Source: Collinsella sp. AF23-4AC
GTDB taxonomy: Bacteria; Actinomycetota; Coriobacteriia; Coriobacteriales; Coriobacteriaceae
DNA: 64,000 bases
NCBI RefSeq assembly: GCF_003462685.1
Contig: NZ_QRVE01000002.1
Coordinates: forward strand, 263,928-327,927
Reading direction: 5' to 3'
Position 1 is the first letter of the stretch, and each line of letters starts with the position of its first letter. Positions 41,299 to 50,996 of the stretch are shown here, in pieces. The notes beneath the pieces are model-generated. The model searched no databases and was not told the DNA's origin. It saw only the letters and a program-made list of their open reading frames with translations. The translations under genes were made by a program, and so were the position numbers.

Positions 41299-42021
41299 TT
41301 ACTTAAGGTAGCCGTCGGCACGAAGCTTCTTGAGATCGGAATCTTTGACCTCGCAGCCGGCGGGCAGCACCATGAACACGCGGTCGCCCACCTCCTTGAC
41401 CGTGGCACCCAGACCGCAGGCAAAGCCGTAAGAGAAGTCCAAGACGCGCTTAGCAACTTCGGTGCGTACGCCCACAAAAATCAGTGCGACAGGCTGCTTG
41501 GTGCGAACGCGGCGCACTACGGTCTCCACGTCGTCATAGCTCTCGGGGCGCAGGACATAGGCCGGCAGCTGCGGCGTGGCGTTGATGATGTTGCTCGCAT
41601 AGGCCGAGGCATCGCTCTGTGCAGGCGCGGGCGCAGCGGCGGCACGGGCGCGGGTGTTCTCGGCGTAGCTCGACGGCGTGTCATAGGCACCAGGACGATA
41701 ACCGCTCGCAACGCTGTCCTGCGAGCGCGAAGGCGGGTTATACGTCGTGGCATGGCGGGAGTCATCGCCGACCAGCTGACCGGAGCGCGTATACACGGCA
41801 ACCGACTCAGCTTCACCACGGCGCGTCTGACCAAGCAGGCCGTTGCTCGGCTCGTCTTGGGTGTAGAAGCCCTCGCCCGAAGCACCGCTGTAGCCGTTGC
41901 CCTGATAACCATCGTCATAGCCGTCATCGTAGCCGTAGTCGTCGTCCTGGCCATAACCCTGGTCGTAACCCTGCTGGCCGCCCAGGTGCATCTTATTTTT
42001 AATCTCGTCAAGGAAGCCCAT
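41299..42021 (-). CDS. sepF: Cell division protein SepF
   Basis: A 240-residue protein that tethers FtsZ to the membrane, replacing FtsA in Actinobacteria. MGFLDEIKNKMHLGG is the amphipathic membrane-binding helix; residues about 16-150 are a Gly/Tyr/Asp-rich, Ser/Ala-rich disordered linker; the last 85 residues are the SepF domain (YVLRPESYDDVETVVRRVRT, FSYGFACGLGATVKEVGDRV). ATG 42021 has GAGAGGA upstream. The linker is long and includes repeats such as DDGYDDGY. Confidence 0.94.
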   Translation of the reverse strand: MGFLDEIKNKMHLGGQQGYDQGYGQDDDYGYDDGYDDGYQGNGYSGASGEGFYTQDEPSNGLLGQTRRGEAESVAVYTRSGQLVGDDSRHATTYNPPSRSQDSVASGYRPGAYDTPSSYAENTRARAAAAPAPAQSDASAYASNIINATPQLPAYVLRPESYDDVETVVRRVRTKQPVALIFVGVRTEVAKRVLDFSYGFACGLGATVKEVGDRVFMVLPAGCEVKDSDLKKLRADGYLK

Positions 42022-42081
42022 GGTTGTGTCCTCTCGCGGTTTAGTGCAGGCGCCCCGATAATCAGTGCGCACTTCAGAGCC

Positions 42082-42819
42082 TTATTTTACTGCAAACTCC
42101 GGGCTAAATACTACCCTGCCCAGGCGAACGAGCGTAGAGCCCTCCTCAAGGGCAGGCTCAAAGTCCTCGCTCATGCCGCAGGAAAGCTCAGGCAGGTTCA
42201 AATCAGGATGCGCCGCCTCCAGCTCATCCCTCAGCTCACGAAGCCCCGCAAAGGTGCGGCGTGCCACATCCTTATTCCCCCGGGGCGCCATAGTCATAAG
42301 CCCCTGTACGCAAATTCCCTCAAGTTCCGCAAGCTCACCCGCGGCGGCGCGAATCTCATCGGGCGAAAAGCCTCCCTTCGACTCCTCACCACTCACATTG
42401 ACCTCGATGAGCACACGCTGGGGACCGGCGAGCTCGCCTGCCTCAATCTTGCGGACAGCACGGCTCGAGATCGCCTGCGCCAGATGCAGCGAACCCACCG
42501 AGTGAATCAGCTCGGCTGAGCCCAGCACCGCATTGATCTTATTGGTCTGCAGGTTGCCGATCATATCGAAGCGCACCTCGGGCAGCTCCGGATGCTCCGC
42601 CAGACCCGTGAGCTTGCGAACCAGCTCCTGCGGGCGGTTCTCGGCAAAATGGCGATACCCCGCCTGGATGGCGGCAACGGTCTCATCGACACCAACGGTC
42701 TTAGACACGGCAATGAGGCGCGCGGCGTCGTGGGGGCGGCCCGCGCGATCGAGCGCCGCATAAAAACGTTCCAGAATCTGCTCGCGGCGAGCGCGCATCA
42801 AGTCCAAATAGTTATCCAT
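42082..42819 (-). CDS. YggS family pyridoxal phosphate homeostasis protein
   Basis: A 245-residue PLP-binding TIM-barrel protein. The PLP lysine is in LIAVSKTVGVDE (Lys40); RFDMIGNLQTNKIN and LIEVNVSGEESKGGF, then CVQGLMTMAP and SCGMSEDFEPALEEGSTLVRLG are the family signatures. It buffers PLP levels. ATG 42819 has GGAGG 9 nt upstream. Its usual neighbour pgeF is separated from it by the pst operon. Confidence 0.94.
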   Translation of the reverse strand: MDNYLDLMRARREQILERFYAALDRAGRPHDAARLIAVSKTVGVDETVAAIQAGYRHFAENRPQELVRKLTGLAEHPELPEVRFDMIGNLQTNKINAVLGSAELIHSVGSLHLAQAISSRAVRKIEAGELAGPQRVLIEVNVSGEESKGGFSPDEIRAAAGELAELEGICVQGLMTMAPRGNKDVARRTFAGLRELRDELEAAHPDLNLPELSCGMSEDFEPALEEGSTLVRLGRVVFSPEFAVK

Positions 42820-42869
42820 TGCTAATCGCCTCCGCTGACAGCCAAACAAGTAGTCCCATGCTAACGCAA

Positions 42870-42901
42870 GAGCGCGGCCCCGCATGTGCAAGGCCGCGCT
42901 C
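42870..42901 (-). terminator. Hairpin after phoU
   Basis: A 10-bp perfect GC-rich stem GAGCGCGGCC/GGCCGCGCTC with 12-nt loop; 3' flank TTGCGTTAG is a weak T-tract. It separates phoU from yggS. Confidence 0.65.
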
Positions 42902-42938
42902 ACTTAGGTATTTACAATCTTTCGACGAACGGGGTTAC

Positions 42939-43796
42939 TTACTCCTCGTCGTCCTCGCCATCGTCCTCGTCCTCAAGATGATCGAGCAGGTAGCGAAGAC
43001 CCTCGCTGACCTCGTTGGCGGGCACCTTGGCAACGTAGCGCGCGTCGACGGCGGGCCTCATGATAACGCCCTCGCCCGAAGGCACGCGCATGCTCTCGAG
43101 CTCATCCTCGTCCACACGGGCGATATCGCCGGCGTTCATACGCTGACCAGTCAACAGGAAGGTCAGACGGCAAGCGGCATCGATGGAAATCGAAGCGATG
43201 CGATCGAGGTAGCGCGAAACCATGATTGCGCGGCGCAGGTCGTCATAGTTGCTGTCGTCGTCCATAAAGTCGCCCGTATCCATGCGGTTAAAGGTGCGGA
43301 AGAACTTCTCGTAGGCGGCGTGCACTGGCTCGTCCTCGACAGCCAGGTTGCAGATGATGGACATGTCATTGGTGACGAGCGCGGAAAGCGAAGAGCCCAG
43401 CACCTGGTAGACGGCCTCAGCCTCGGCCTCGACCGTGCCGACAAGCTCCTTGGGCAGCGAGATGTCAGCCTTGATCATATGACGCGTGGCACGGCAGATC
43501 TGACGGACCTTATCGGTCATGCGTTGCAGGTTAAAGTCGACGTAGATGATCGTCTGAAGCAGGCGGAAGTCGGAGGCGACCGGTGACTGCGTGGCAATCA
43601 GGTTGTAGCAGACGGCCTCCAGGTTGGCGCAGCGTGCGTCAATCGAAAGCGTGCGCTTCTTGGTCTTGGTGGCGAGCTTGCGGTCGTCGGTCACATAGGC
43701 CTTCACGGCATCGTGGAGGGCCAGATCGACGGCCTCATAGATGCTCAGCATCTCGTGACGGGCTTCGACGAGCTGACGGGAAAACAGTTTGCGCAT
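42939..43796 (-). CDS. phoU: Phosphate uptake regulator PhoU
   Basis: A 285-residue PhoU with two helical repeats; metal-binding ExxxD-type motifs lie at LVEARHEMLSIYEAVDLALHD and DRIASISIDAACRLTFLLTG. It relays Pst status to the Pho two-component system. About 60 C-terminal residues beyond the normal PhoU end form an extra tail finishing DEDDGEDDEE. ATG 43796 has TTGGAGTG upstream. It is the last gene of the pst operon, 92 bp after pstB. Confidence 0.9.
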   Translation of the reverse strand: MRKLFSRQLVEARHEMLSIYEAVDLALHDAVKAYVTDDRKLATKTKKRTLSIDARCANLEAVCYNLIATQSPVASDFRLLQTIIYVDFNLQRMTDKVRQICRATRHMIKADISLPKELVGTVEAEAEAVYQVLGSSLSALVTNDMSIICNLAVEDEPVHAAYEKFFRTFNRMDTGDFMDDDSNYDDLRRAIMVSRYLDRIASISIDAACRLTFLLTGQRMNAGDIARVDEDELESMRVPSGEGVIMRPAVDARYVAKVPANEVSEGLRYLLDHLEDEDDGEDDEE

Positions 43797-43888
43797 GGTT
43801 CACTCCAATCAGTTGGGTGCGGTCATGCCGCCCGCACAGTGAATACGCACCGGACCAGGTCCGATCGGCTTGGGACTAGTCGCACCGA

Positions 43889-44692
<804 letters not shown>

Positions 44693-44704
44693 GGGACTCC
44701 TTAA

Positions 44705-45610
44705 CTAGCGACGCTTGCGCGACAGGAAGCGCGCAAACAGGTTGAAGGCCAGAATGATCACCATCAGCAAGAGCGCGGTGCCATAGGCTGCGTTCATGTT
44801 GATGCCGTCGTTGGCAAGCAGGTACAGGTGAACCGTCATGGGGCGGCCGGAATCGAGCGGCGAAATAGGTAGATTGATGGCCTGGCCCATGGTGTAGAGC
44901 ACCACCGCGGTCTCGCCAATGGCACGGCCGATGGCGAGGACGATACCCGTGGCAATACGGCCAAAGGCAGAAGGAAGCACGATCTTGGAGACGACCTGCC
45001 ACTTGGTGGCGCCCAGGCCGTACGCACCCCACCGGATATAGCGCGGAACGGCGCGAATGGCCTCTTCGGTGGTGCGCATGACGATGGGAAGCATCAAGAG
45101 CGCGAGTGCCAGAGCGGCAGAGACCATCGAAAGGCCCAGGCCCATGGCCTCGACAAACAAGGCGTAGCCAAACAGGCCCATAACGATGGAGGGCACCGAG
45201 GCCAAAGCGTCAGCAGCGTAGCGGATGAGCTCGACGACCTTGCCCTGCTTGGCGTACTCGGCCAGATAGACGGCTGCCAGCACAGCGATCGGCGTGCAGA
45301 TAAGCATGGCGAGCGCCGTCACGTAGACGGTTGAGACGATCGTGGGCCAAATTCCGCCCTCGGCGTTGACGCCCTGGGGCCAACCGAAGATAAAGTCAAG
45401 CGAGATATGTGGCAGGCCGTTAATGACCACGTAGGCGATGATAGCGACCAGCACCAGCGTGGTGATGTAGGCAGCGGCACGAAACACGCCGAGCATGATC
45501 TTGTTGGACAGGTCCTTGTTGATGCGGCCCTTCGTGCCGTGGGAAAGGGCACGCTTGATGCGCTCGCGCGACGAGGTCGTATCGACCGTCATGTCAACGG
45601 AATCGGACAT
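44705..45610 (-). CDS. pstA: Phosphate ABC transporter permease PstA
   Basis: A 301-residue permease with six TM helices. The EAA loop is RYIRWGAYGLGATKWQVVSK, and GRAIGETAVVLYTMGQAINL is characteristic of Pst permeases. The N-terminal 40 residues are cytoplasmic and basic. It starts 3 nt after the pstC stop, so translation is likely coupled. Confidence 0.95.
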   Translation of the reverse strand: MSDSVDMTVDTTSSRERIKRALSHGTKGRINKDLSNKIMLGVFRAAAYITTLVLVAIIAYVVINGLPHISLDFIFGWPQGVNAEGGIWPTIVSTVYVTALAMLICTPIAVLAAVYLAEYAKQGKVVELIRYAADALASVPSIVMGLFGYALFVEAMGLGLSMVSAALALALLMLPIVMRTTEEAIRAVPRYIRWGAYGLGATKWQVVSKIVLPSAFGRIATGIVLAIGRAIGETAVVLYTMGQAINLPISPLDSGRPMTVHLYLLANDGINMNAAYGTALLLMVIILAFNLFARFLSRKRR

Positions 45611-45613
45611 AGC

Positions 45614-46540
45614 CTACCCCCTCTTCTTCTTGGAAATCAGACGGACGATGCCCACCAGCGTAGCGGAGATGATAAACAGGACCACGCCCATGCCGAACAG
45701 CGCCGAGCGGTGCAGACCCGAGGAATAGCTCATGTCGAGCGCAATCTGGCTCGTGAGCGTCGAGATGGGGCTCGCAATGCTGTCGGGAATAACCGGGGCG
45801 TTACCCACGACCATGAGCACGGCCATGGTCTCGCCGATGGCACGGCCCATACCCAGCACGATGGCATCCACGATACCCAGCTTGGCGGCAGGTAACACGA
45901 CCTTATAGATGGTCTGCCACTTGGTGGCACCCATGGCATACGATGCCTCGCGAATGCCCATGGGAATGGAATTGAGAGCATCGATGGTGAGCGTGGTGAT
46001 GGTAGGAACGATCATGATGGCAAGCACGAACCACGCCGTCAGCGCACCAAAACCAAGACCACCGGTCAGTTGTGCGATAAACGGGCGGATGATGATCATG
46101 CCGAAAAAGCCGTAGATGATAGAAGGGATGCCGGCCAGCAGGTCGACGGCAGGGCTGATGAGCTTGCGCACACGCTTGCCGGCGATCTCGACCAGGTATA
46201 CGGCCGTACCCACACCTAGCGGCACGCCCATGGCGAGCGCACCGACGGTCACCAGACCCGAGCCGGCAAGCAGCGACATGATGCCGTAGTGGCCCTCAGA
46301 GGGCGCCCACGTAAAGCTAAAGAAGTCCGCCAGACCGATGTCAGTAAAGACGGGCAGCGCCGAGTACGTGGTAAAGACAAAAATCAGGATGACGGTAACG
46401 ACCGCCAAGAACGCGCAGGCAAAGAAGATCCACTGCAGCGCCTTCTCCTTGATATAGGTACTGCGCGATACAAGCGCCAGCTCGCGCTTCTTGGGCGCCT
46501 GAGCATTCTGCTCAGTCTGGGAGTTTTCCTGTGCTTCCAT
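45614..46540 (-). CDS. pstC: Phosphate ABC transporter permease PstC
   Basis: A 308-residue permease. EAA loop: MGIREASYAMGATKWQTIYK; GRAIGETMAVLMVVGNAPVI follows. ATG 46540 has GGGGAG 8 nt upstream inside the end of pstS; GTG 46549 is possible but too near the ribosome site. It begins 1 nt past the pstS stop. Confidence 0.95.
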   Translation of the reverse strand: MEAQENSQTEQNAQAPKKRELALVSRSTYIKEKALQWIFFACAFLAVVTVILIFVFTTYSALPVFTDIGLADFFSFTWAPSEGHYGIMSLLAGSGLVTVGALAMGVPLGVGTAVYLVEIAGKRVRKLISPAVDLLAGIPSIIYGFFGMIIIRPFIAQLTGGLGFGALTAWFVLAIMIVPTITTLTIDALNSIPMGIREASYAMGATKWQTIYKVVLPAAKLGIVDAIVLGMGRAIGETMAVLMVVGNAPVIPDSIASPISTLTSQIALDMSYSSGLHRSALFGMGVVLFIISATLVGIVRLISKKKRG

Positions 46541-46541
46541 G

Positions 46542-47378
46542 CTACTCACTCCCCTTCTCGTCGTTGGTGACGGGAATAAAGCCCGCCTCGCGAATCTGCT
46601 TGTCCATCTTTTCGGACGTCACGTAGTCGATGTAATCCTGCGCCTGCTGCGAAGGCGCACCCTTCACAAAGAAGTAAAGGTCGCGCGAGATGGGATAGCC
46701 GCCACTCGCGACCGTCTTCTCGGATGCCTCAACATGATTGATCGAGACGGCCTTGACCGAGGTCTTGGCGTTGAGGCTATCGACGAAGCCCAGCGAAATG
46801 TAGCCGATAGCCCCGCGCGAACGAGATACCACGTCGCGCACCTGGCCCGTGCCCGAAAGAACGGCGGAGCGGCGATCGAACGGGGTGCCGTCCATCACGA
46901 TGGTACGGAAGGCTTCACGCGTGCCAGACGCCTCATCTCGGTTGATAACCTGAATCCTCAGGTCCTCGCCACCGACTTCTTTCCAGTTGGTGATCTTGCC
47001 GGCATAGATATCGCGGAGCTGCTCGGTCGAGAGGTTATCGACGGGGTTGTCTTCGTTCACGATGACCGCGATACCGTCGTGGGCAATGACGATGGGAGTC
47101 AGGCCCAGATCCTGTTCGTCGGCATTGAGTCCACGGGAGGAGCTGGCGATATCGGCCGTGCCAGCGCTGACGGCTTCGATGCCAGCGGAAGAGCCCAAAC
47201 CGGAAACGAGCACGTCGATGCCGGTCTCTTCCTTAAAGCCCTCTGCCGCAATTTCGGCGATAGGAAGGCAGGTCGTGGAGCCGGCCACGGTAATGGAAGA
47301 GGTAGAAGATCCCGAAGAACAGGCACACAGCGTAAGCGTAAGCACAGCGGCGCTCAGGACCGATACGATCTTTCTCAT
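46542..47378 (-). CDS. pstS: Phosphate-binding lipoprotein PstS
   Basis: A 278-residue binding protein. The signal peptide MRKIVSVLSAAVLTLTLCAC ends in a lipobox with Cys20. Phosphate-binding motifs: ITVAGSTTCLPIAE, SGLGSSAGIEAVSAG, and NRDEASGTREAF. It overlaps the stop of pgeF by 4 nt (ATGA-type overlap), so pgeF and pst are one transcription unit. Confidence 0.96.
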   Translation of the reverse strand: MRKIVSVLSAAVLTLTLCACSSGSSTSSITVAGSTTCLPIAEIAAEGFKEETGIDVLVSGLGSSAGIEAVSAGTADIASSSRGLNADEQDLGLTPIVIAHDGIAVIVNEDNPVDNLSTEQLRDIYAGKITNWKEVGGEDLRIQVINRDEASGTREAFRTIVMDGTPFDRRSAVLSGTGQVRDVVSRSRGAIGYISLGFVDSLNAKTSVKAVSINHVEASEKTVASGGYPISRDLYFFVKGAPSQQAQDYIDYVTSEKMDKQIREAGFIPVTNDEKGSE

Positions 47379-48175
47379 AGCATCACGCCGATCGCAGCAT
47401 GGCGCCCACAGGTGCCGTCCTCGTTACGGTAGGAATAAAAGCGGTCGTTCTGACGCACAGTCGAAAGCTGGGTATCCACGATATTATCCGCGTCGACACC
47501 GACATCTACCAGCGCCTCGCAAATGGCAGCGGAAAGATCGAGCATGCGAGAGGTGCTCGCATCGACGCACGAGAACTCGGCGGCAAAGCGATCCATGAGT
47601 TCCTGGGATACCTCATATTCGTCACCCAAGATATGGGGGCCGATATAGGCGGAAACGTCGCTCGCATCGCAGCCGGCAGCATCGCAAAGCGCCTGGCACG
47701 CCTTGGCAGAAATACGTGCAATCGTGCCCTTCCAACCGGAGTGCACCACGGCAAATCCGCCAGGGGCCACCAGCACCACGGGAACGCAGTCGGCAAAGCA
47801 GAGAAGCACGGGCACGTTATGCGCCGTACAGACGATGGCATCGCAGCCCTCGGCAATCTGCTCACGGACGTCCTCAAGGTCATCGGCGCCGTTCGAGGTA
47901 ACCGCAACGATATGGTCACCATGGACCTGATTGGGAACGAGCAGGTTGTGCTCGCACTCGGCGGCACCCATAGCCTCGAGTGCGCGGCGACGATTTTCTT
48001 GAACAGCAAAGGGATCATCGCCAACATGCGAGCCCAAGTTGAGTGAGGAGTACGCATCTTCGGAAACACCACCGGCGCGCTCGGTGAAGGCAAAGCGAAC
48101 ATCGGATGTCGCGCCCTCCACCAACGTAACTCCATCATGGTCGACACGCGAAACGTTGTCCGCACGTGCTGCCAT
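47375..48175 (-). CDS. pgeF: Peptidoglycan editing factor PgeF / purine nucleoside phosphorylase (YfiH family)
   Basis: A 266-residue Cu/Zn oxidoreductase-like protein (DUF152). Metal ligands are in LVPNQVHGDHI (His), LLCFADCVPVVLVA (Cys) and VVHSGWKGTIARISAKA (His). Family members have been assigned both peptidoglycan-editing and nucleoside phosphorylase/adenosine deaminase activities. It normally sits after ftsZ, as here. ATG 48175 has AGGAGG 6-7 nt upstream. A Pho-box-like direct repeat lies about 100 nt upstream. Confidence 0.92.
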   Translation of the reverse strand: MAARADNVSRVDHDGVTLVEGATSDVRFAFTERAGGVSEDAYSSLNLGSHVGDDPFAVQENRRRALEAMGAAECEHNLLVPNQVHGDHIVAVTSNGADDLEDVREQIAEGCDAIVCTAHNVPVLLCFADCVPVVLVAPGGFAVVHSGWKGTIARISAKACQALCDAAGCDASDVSAYIGPHILGDEYEVSQELMDRFAAEFSCVDASTSRMLDLSAAICEALVDVGVDADNIVDTQLSTVRQNDRFYSYRNEDGTCGRHAAIGVML

Positions 48176-48278
48176 ACTAAAGCCTCCTAATAACACAAGT
48201 ACCGCGGCGTTGCCGCGCAGTCCGCGTTTATACGGCTGTCATACTTCCTTAAAAGGATACCCGCAGCGGTAGGGACCA

Positions 48279-48296
48279 AACGTAAAGGGAACGTAA
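48279..48296 (-). promoter_or_regulatory. Candidate Pho-type direct repeat upstream of pgeF-pst
   Basis: AACGTAA occurs twice at an 11-bp period (48279-48285, 48290-48296), the spacing at which PhoB/PhoP response regulators bind direct repeats. TATAAA (minus strand near 48228) follows as a possible -10. The motif sequence is not the E. coli or Streptomyces consensus. Confidence 0.35.
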
Positions 48297-48328
48297 GGAG
48301 ATTGGAGGCTTTCGTTTACAAACGAGAA

Positions 48329-48362
48329 ACAAAACGGGGTGCATCCAAATGGACACACCCCG
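48329..48362 (-). terminator. ftsZ terminator
   Basis: A CGGGGTG/CACCCCG stem extended by TCC/GGA pairs, loop ATTT, followed on the minus strand by TTTTGTTT, 23 nt past the ftsZ stop. Confidence 0.88.
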
Positions 48363-48385
48363 TGCAGGTCGTTGAGAAAAACGAA

Positions 48386-49540
48386 CTAGAAGCTACCGCG
48401 CTTCAGGAAGCCGGGAAGCTCGAACTGGTCGTTGCCAAAGTTGGGCAGCTCGGTACCACCGACGTTGCGGGTCGGAGCGGCCTGAGCCGGGCTGGCGGCA
48501 GGAGTGGTGCGCTGCGGCTCGGCGGAGGCAGCAGCCTTGCTCTGAGACTGCTGAGCAGCAAAGAGCTCGTCCTGACGGTTGACGTTGGAGTCGGAGAAGC
48601 CCGTAGCGATGACGGTGATACGCACCTGATCGCCCAGGGACTCATCGACAACGGTACCGAAGATGATGTTGGCCTCGGGGTCGACGGCGTTGGCGACAAC
48701 GTCGGCGGCGTCGCTGATCTCCTGGATGCCCAGGTCCTTGGAACCGGCGATGGAGAGCAGCACGCGCGTGGCGCCATCGATGGAGCTCTCGAGCAGCGGG
48801 CTGGAGATGGCCTGCTGGGCAGCATCGACGGCACGGGTGTCCCCAGAAGAGGTACCGATACCCATCATGGCGGTACCGGCCTGCTTCATGATGGTCTTAA
48901 CATCGGCGAAGTCCAGGTTGATGATACCGGGGACGGTGATGAGGTCGGTGATGCCCTGGGTGCCCTGGGAAAGGACGCCATCGGCAATCGCGAAGGCCTC
49001 GAGCATGGTGGTCTTCTTCTCGGCGATGTCGAGCAGCTTATCGTTAGGGATGACGATCATGGTGTCGACGCAATCGGAGAGGGTCTTGATGCCCTCCTCG
49101 GCGCTCTTCTTGCGCTTGCGGCCCTCAAAGGTGAAGGGCTTGGTCACGACGGCGACGGTCAGCGCACCGACCTCGTTCATCGCGATATCGGCAACGATGG
49201 GAGCGGCGCCGGTACCGGTGCCACCGCCCTCGCCGCAGGTGATGAACACCATGTCGGCGCCAGCGAGCGCCTCGGCAATGTCGTCGCGGGACTCATCGGC
49301 AGCCTTACGGCCAACCTCGGGGTTGGCGCCGGCACCCAGGCCGCGGGTAAGGTCGGTGCCGATGTGCACCTTGATATCGGCATCAGAGATCGCGAGTGCC
49401 TGAGCATCGGTGTTGATGGCAACAAACTCGACGCCGCGGATGCCCTCTTCGATCATTCGATTGACCGCGTTGGTACCGCCGCCGCCGACGCCGACCACCT
49501 TAATGACGGCAAGGTAGTTGTTGATCTCTGTCTCGTGCAT
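48386..49540 (-). CDS. ftsZ: Cell division protein FtsZ
   Basis: A 384-residue tubulin-like GTPase. [15 protein letters not shown], the tubulin signature [18 protein letters not shown], and the T7 loop [11 protein letters not shown] are intact. A variable Ala/Gln/Ser-rich linker (about 315-365) precedes the C-terminal peptide [11 protein letters not shown], which binds SepF. ATG 49540 has CGGAGGA upstream. A 200-bp AT-rich gap before it separates it from ftsQ and probably carries its own promoter. Confidence 0.98.
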   Translation of the reverse strand: MHETEINNYLAVIKVVGVGGGGTNAVNRMIEEGIRGVEFVAINTDAQALAISDADIKVHIGTDLTRGLGAGANPEVGRKAADESRDDIAEALAGADMVFITCGEGGGTGTGAAPIVADIAMNEVGALTVAVVTKPFTFEGRKRKKSAEEGIKTLSDCVDTMIVIPNDKLLDIAEKKTTMLEAFAIADGVLSQGTQGITDLITVPGIINLDFADVKTIMKQAGTAMMGIGTSSGDTRAVDAAQQAISSPLLESSIDGATRVLLSIAGSKDLGIQEISDAADVVANAVDPEANIIFGTVVDESLGDQVRITVIATGFSDSNVNRQDELFAAQQSQSKAAASAEPQRTTPAASPAQAAPTRNVGGTELPNFGNDQFELPGFLKRGSF

Positions 49541-49739
49541 GTCGGTCCTCCGAACAAAGGTTATAGCCATAGCATGGGTCGACCCCTGCGCACATTAACC
49601 TTCAGGTTGAAAGTAAATGCAAAGGTAAACCGTATTATGTTTGCACATTATGAACGTATCAGTCAAATAATTGACCGTGAAAACCAAACAAACCAGATAA
49701 ACGGCGTGGTATGGCCCCTCAACAAAGCATCAACCAGCG
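49541..49739 (-). promoter_or_regulatory. AT-rich ftsZ upstream region
   Basis: This is the only sizeable gap inside the ftsQ-ftsZ part of the cluster. The minus strand has TTGACT and a tandem CATAAT (13-bp period) within 45 bp, good raw material for an ftsZ promoter, but the -35/-10 spacing is not canonical for any single pair. Confidence 0.4.
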
Positions 49740-50996
49740 CTACGAGGTCGGAGCATTCCTAAATGTGTAGTTGCCCGGAGAGCGCACATTGATATACGTT
49801 ACGCCCTCTACCTGCGAAAGCAACTTGGTGACTACACGTTCCTTCTTGACGATATCGTCCGAATCGCCCAGCGACACCTCAATGCCGTTATTGAGGTTTG
49901 CCGAGATGGCTTCGACCGAAGGCGTGGAAATGTCCTTGACTTGTCCCAAGAACTCGCTCGAAAAACCACGCACATAATCCAAGCCGGCCTTAACGGCCTT
50001 GGAGCTCACTGCCTGGCCGGAAACCGGAGCGACATCCGCCGAGACATCAGTCAACAACACCGCGCCATAATGCTTAGCGAGCGCCAGCGCGGCATCGATT
50101 CCGGTCAAGGTATTTGAACCCTGCCCTGTCGTGATGACGTTGCCCTGGTCGTCCACTTCGACCGACGTCGACAGTGGGGCGATCCAGGTGTCATCATCCC
50201 CGATGGCCCAGGCAAGGTCATCGGAGCTGATATAGGCAATTGCGATGACCTTGCGCTCCATCGGCGTAATGATGAGCGTATGCGGGAACTGACGCTGGAC
50301 ATCCACGCCCGAGACCCACGGGTTCTGCTTGAGGTCCTCGGTAATCTGGTCGGGATCGACGTTAAAAAGCGACGTTCCCTCGGGCAAATCGATCAGCTGG
50401 ATAGCATCGTGCTTCGTCACATGCTCGCTGCCTTGAATCTGAATATCAGTGGCGGTAAACAATCCAGAGTTAATCACCACGATGGCAACGACGACGAGCA
50501 CAGCCAAGACGGCCAGAACGCCGCCCACGATTTTGCCTTTGCCTGTAACGACAGAAGCGGCATCTGATGTTTTATTTACCATTGCCCCAAGTGAAGACAA
50601 CGGGTTGACGCCTTTTTTACTCGAAGGCTTCTTAGCGGTAGCCGGCACCGATGTCAGCGAGCGCGGTTTCGATGCGCCCAGCGTACGACCTGGACGCGGC
50701 GCTTTAGTTCCCGTCGAGGGCTTAGGAGTTGCCATGGGACAGGCAGGCTTGACGCCCATAACAGGCTTTGACGTCACCGAGGGACGCGAGGACTTTTTTG
50801 CGGCCGGACGATTACCGAGCTGCGAGCCGACGACCGGACGACTGGCCTGTCGAGCATGCCCGACAGACTTAGAGTGCGCGACGGTATTGCGTTGAGGTTT
50901 GGCAGGCGCGCCGGAACGCCCTCCGGCGCGGCGGAAGGTGGGTTTCGATGCTCTAGAAGCCGAGGAATTTAACTTCCGGTCTGAGCTCGATGCCAT
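49740..50996 (-). CDS. ftsQ: Cell division protein FtsQ/DivIB
   Basis: A 418-residue bitopic divisome protein. Residues 1-150 are a Ser/Arg/Lys/Pro-rich cytoplasmic tail; one TM helix (GGVLAVLAVLVVVAIVVINS) follows; then the POTRA domain (ATDIQIQGSEHVTKHDAIQL, QNPWVSGVDVQRQFPHTLII) and the beta domain. The cytoplasmic tail is much longer than usual (20-100 residues). The ATG at 50996 lies 44 nt inside murB, with GGGAGG upstream. Confidence 0.92.
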   Translation of the reverse strand: MASSSDRKLNSSASRASKPTFRRAGGRSGAPAKPQRNTVAHSKSVGHARQASRPVVGSQLGNRPAAKKSSRPSVTSKPVMGVKPACPMATPKPSTGTKAPRPGRTLGASKPRSLTSVPATAKKPSSKKGVNPLSSLGAMVNKTSDAASVVTGKGKIVGGVLAVLAVLVVVAIVVINSGLFTATDIQIQGSEHVTKHDAIQLIDLPEGTSLFNVDPDQITEDLKQNPWVSGVDVQRQFPHTLIITPMERKVIAIAYISSDDLAWAIGDDDTWIAPLSTSVEVDDQGNVITTGQGSNTLTGIDAALALAKHYGAVLLTDVSADVAPVSGQAVSSKAVKAGLDYVRGFSSEFLGQVKDISTPSVEAISANLNNGIEVSLGDSDDIVKKERVVTKLLSQVEGVTYINVRSPGNYTFRNAPTS

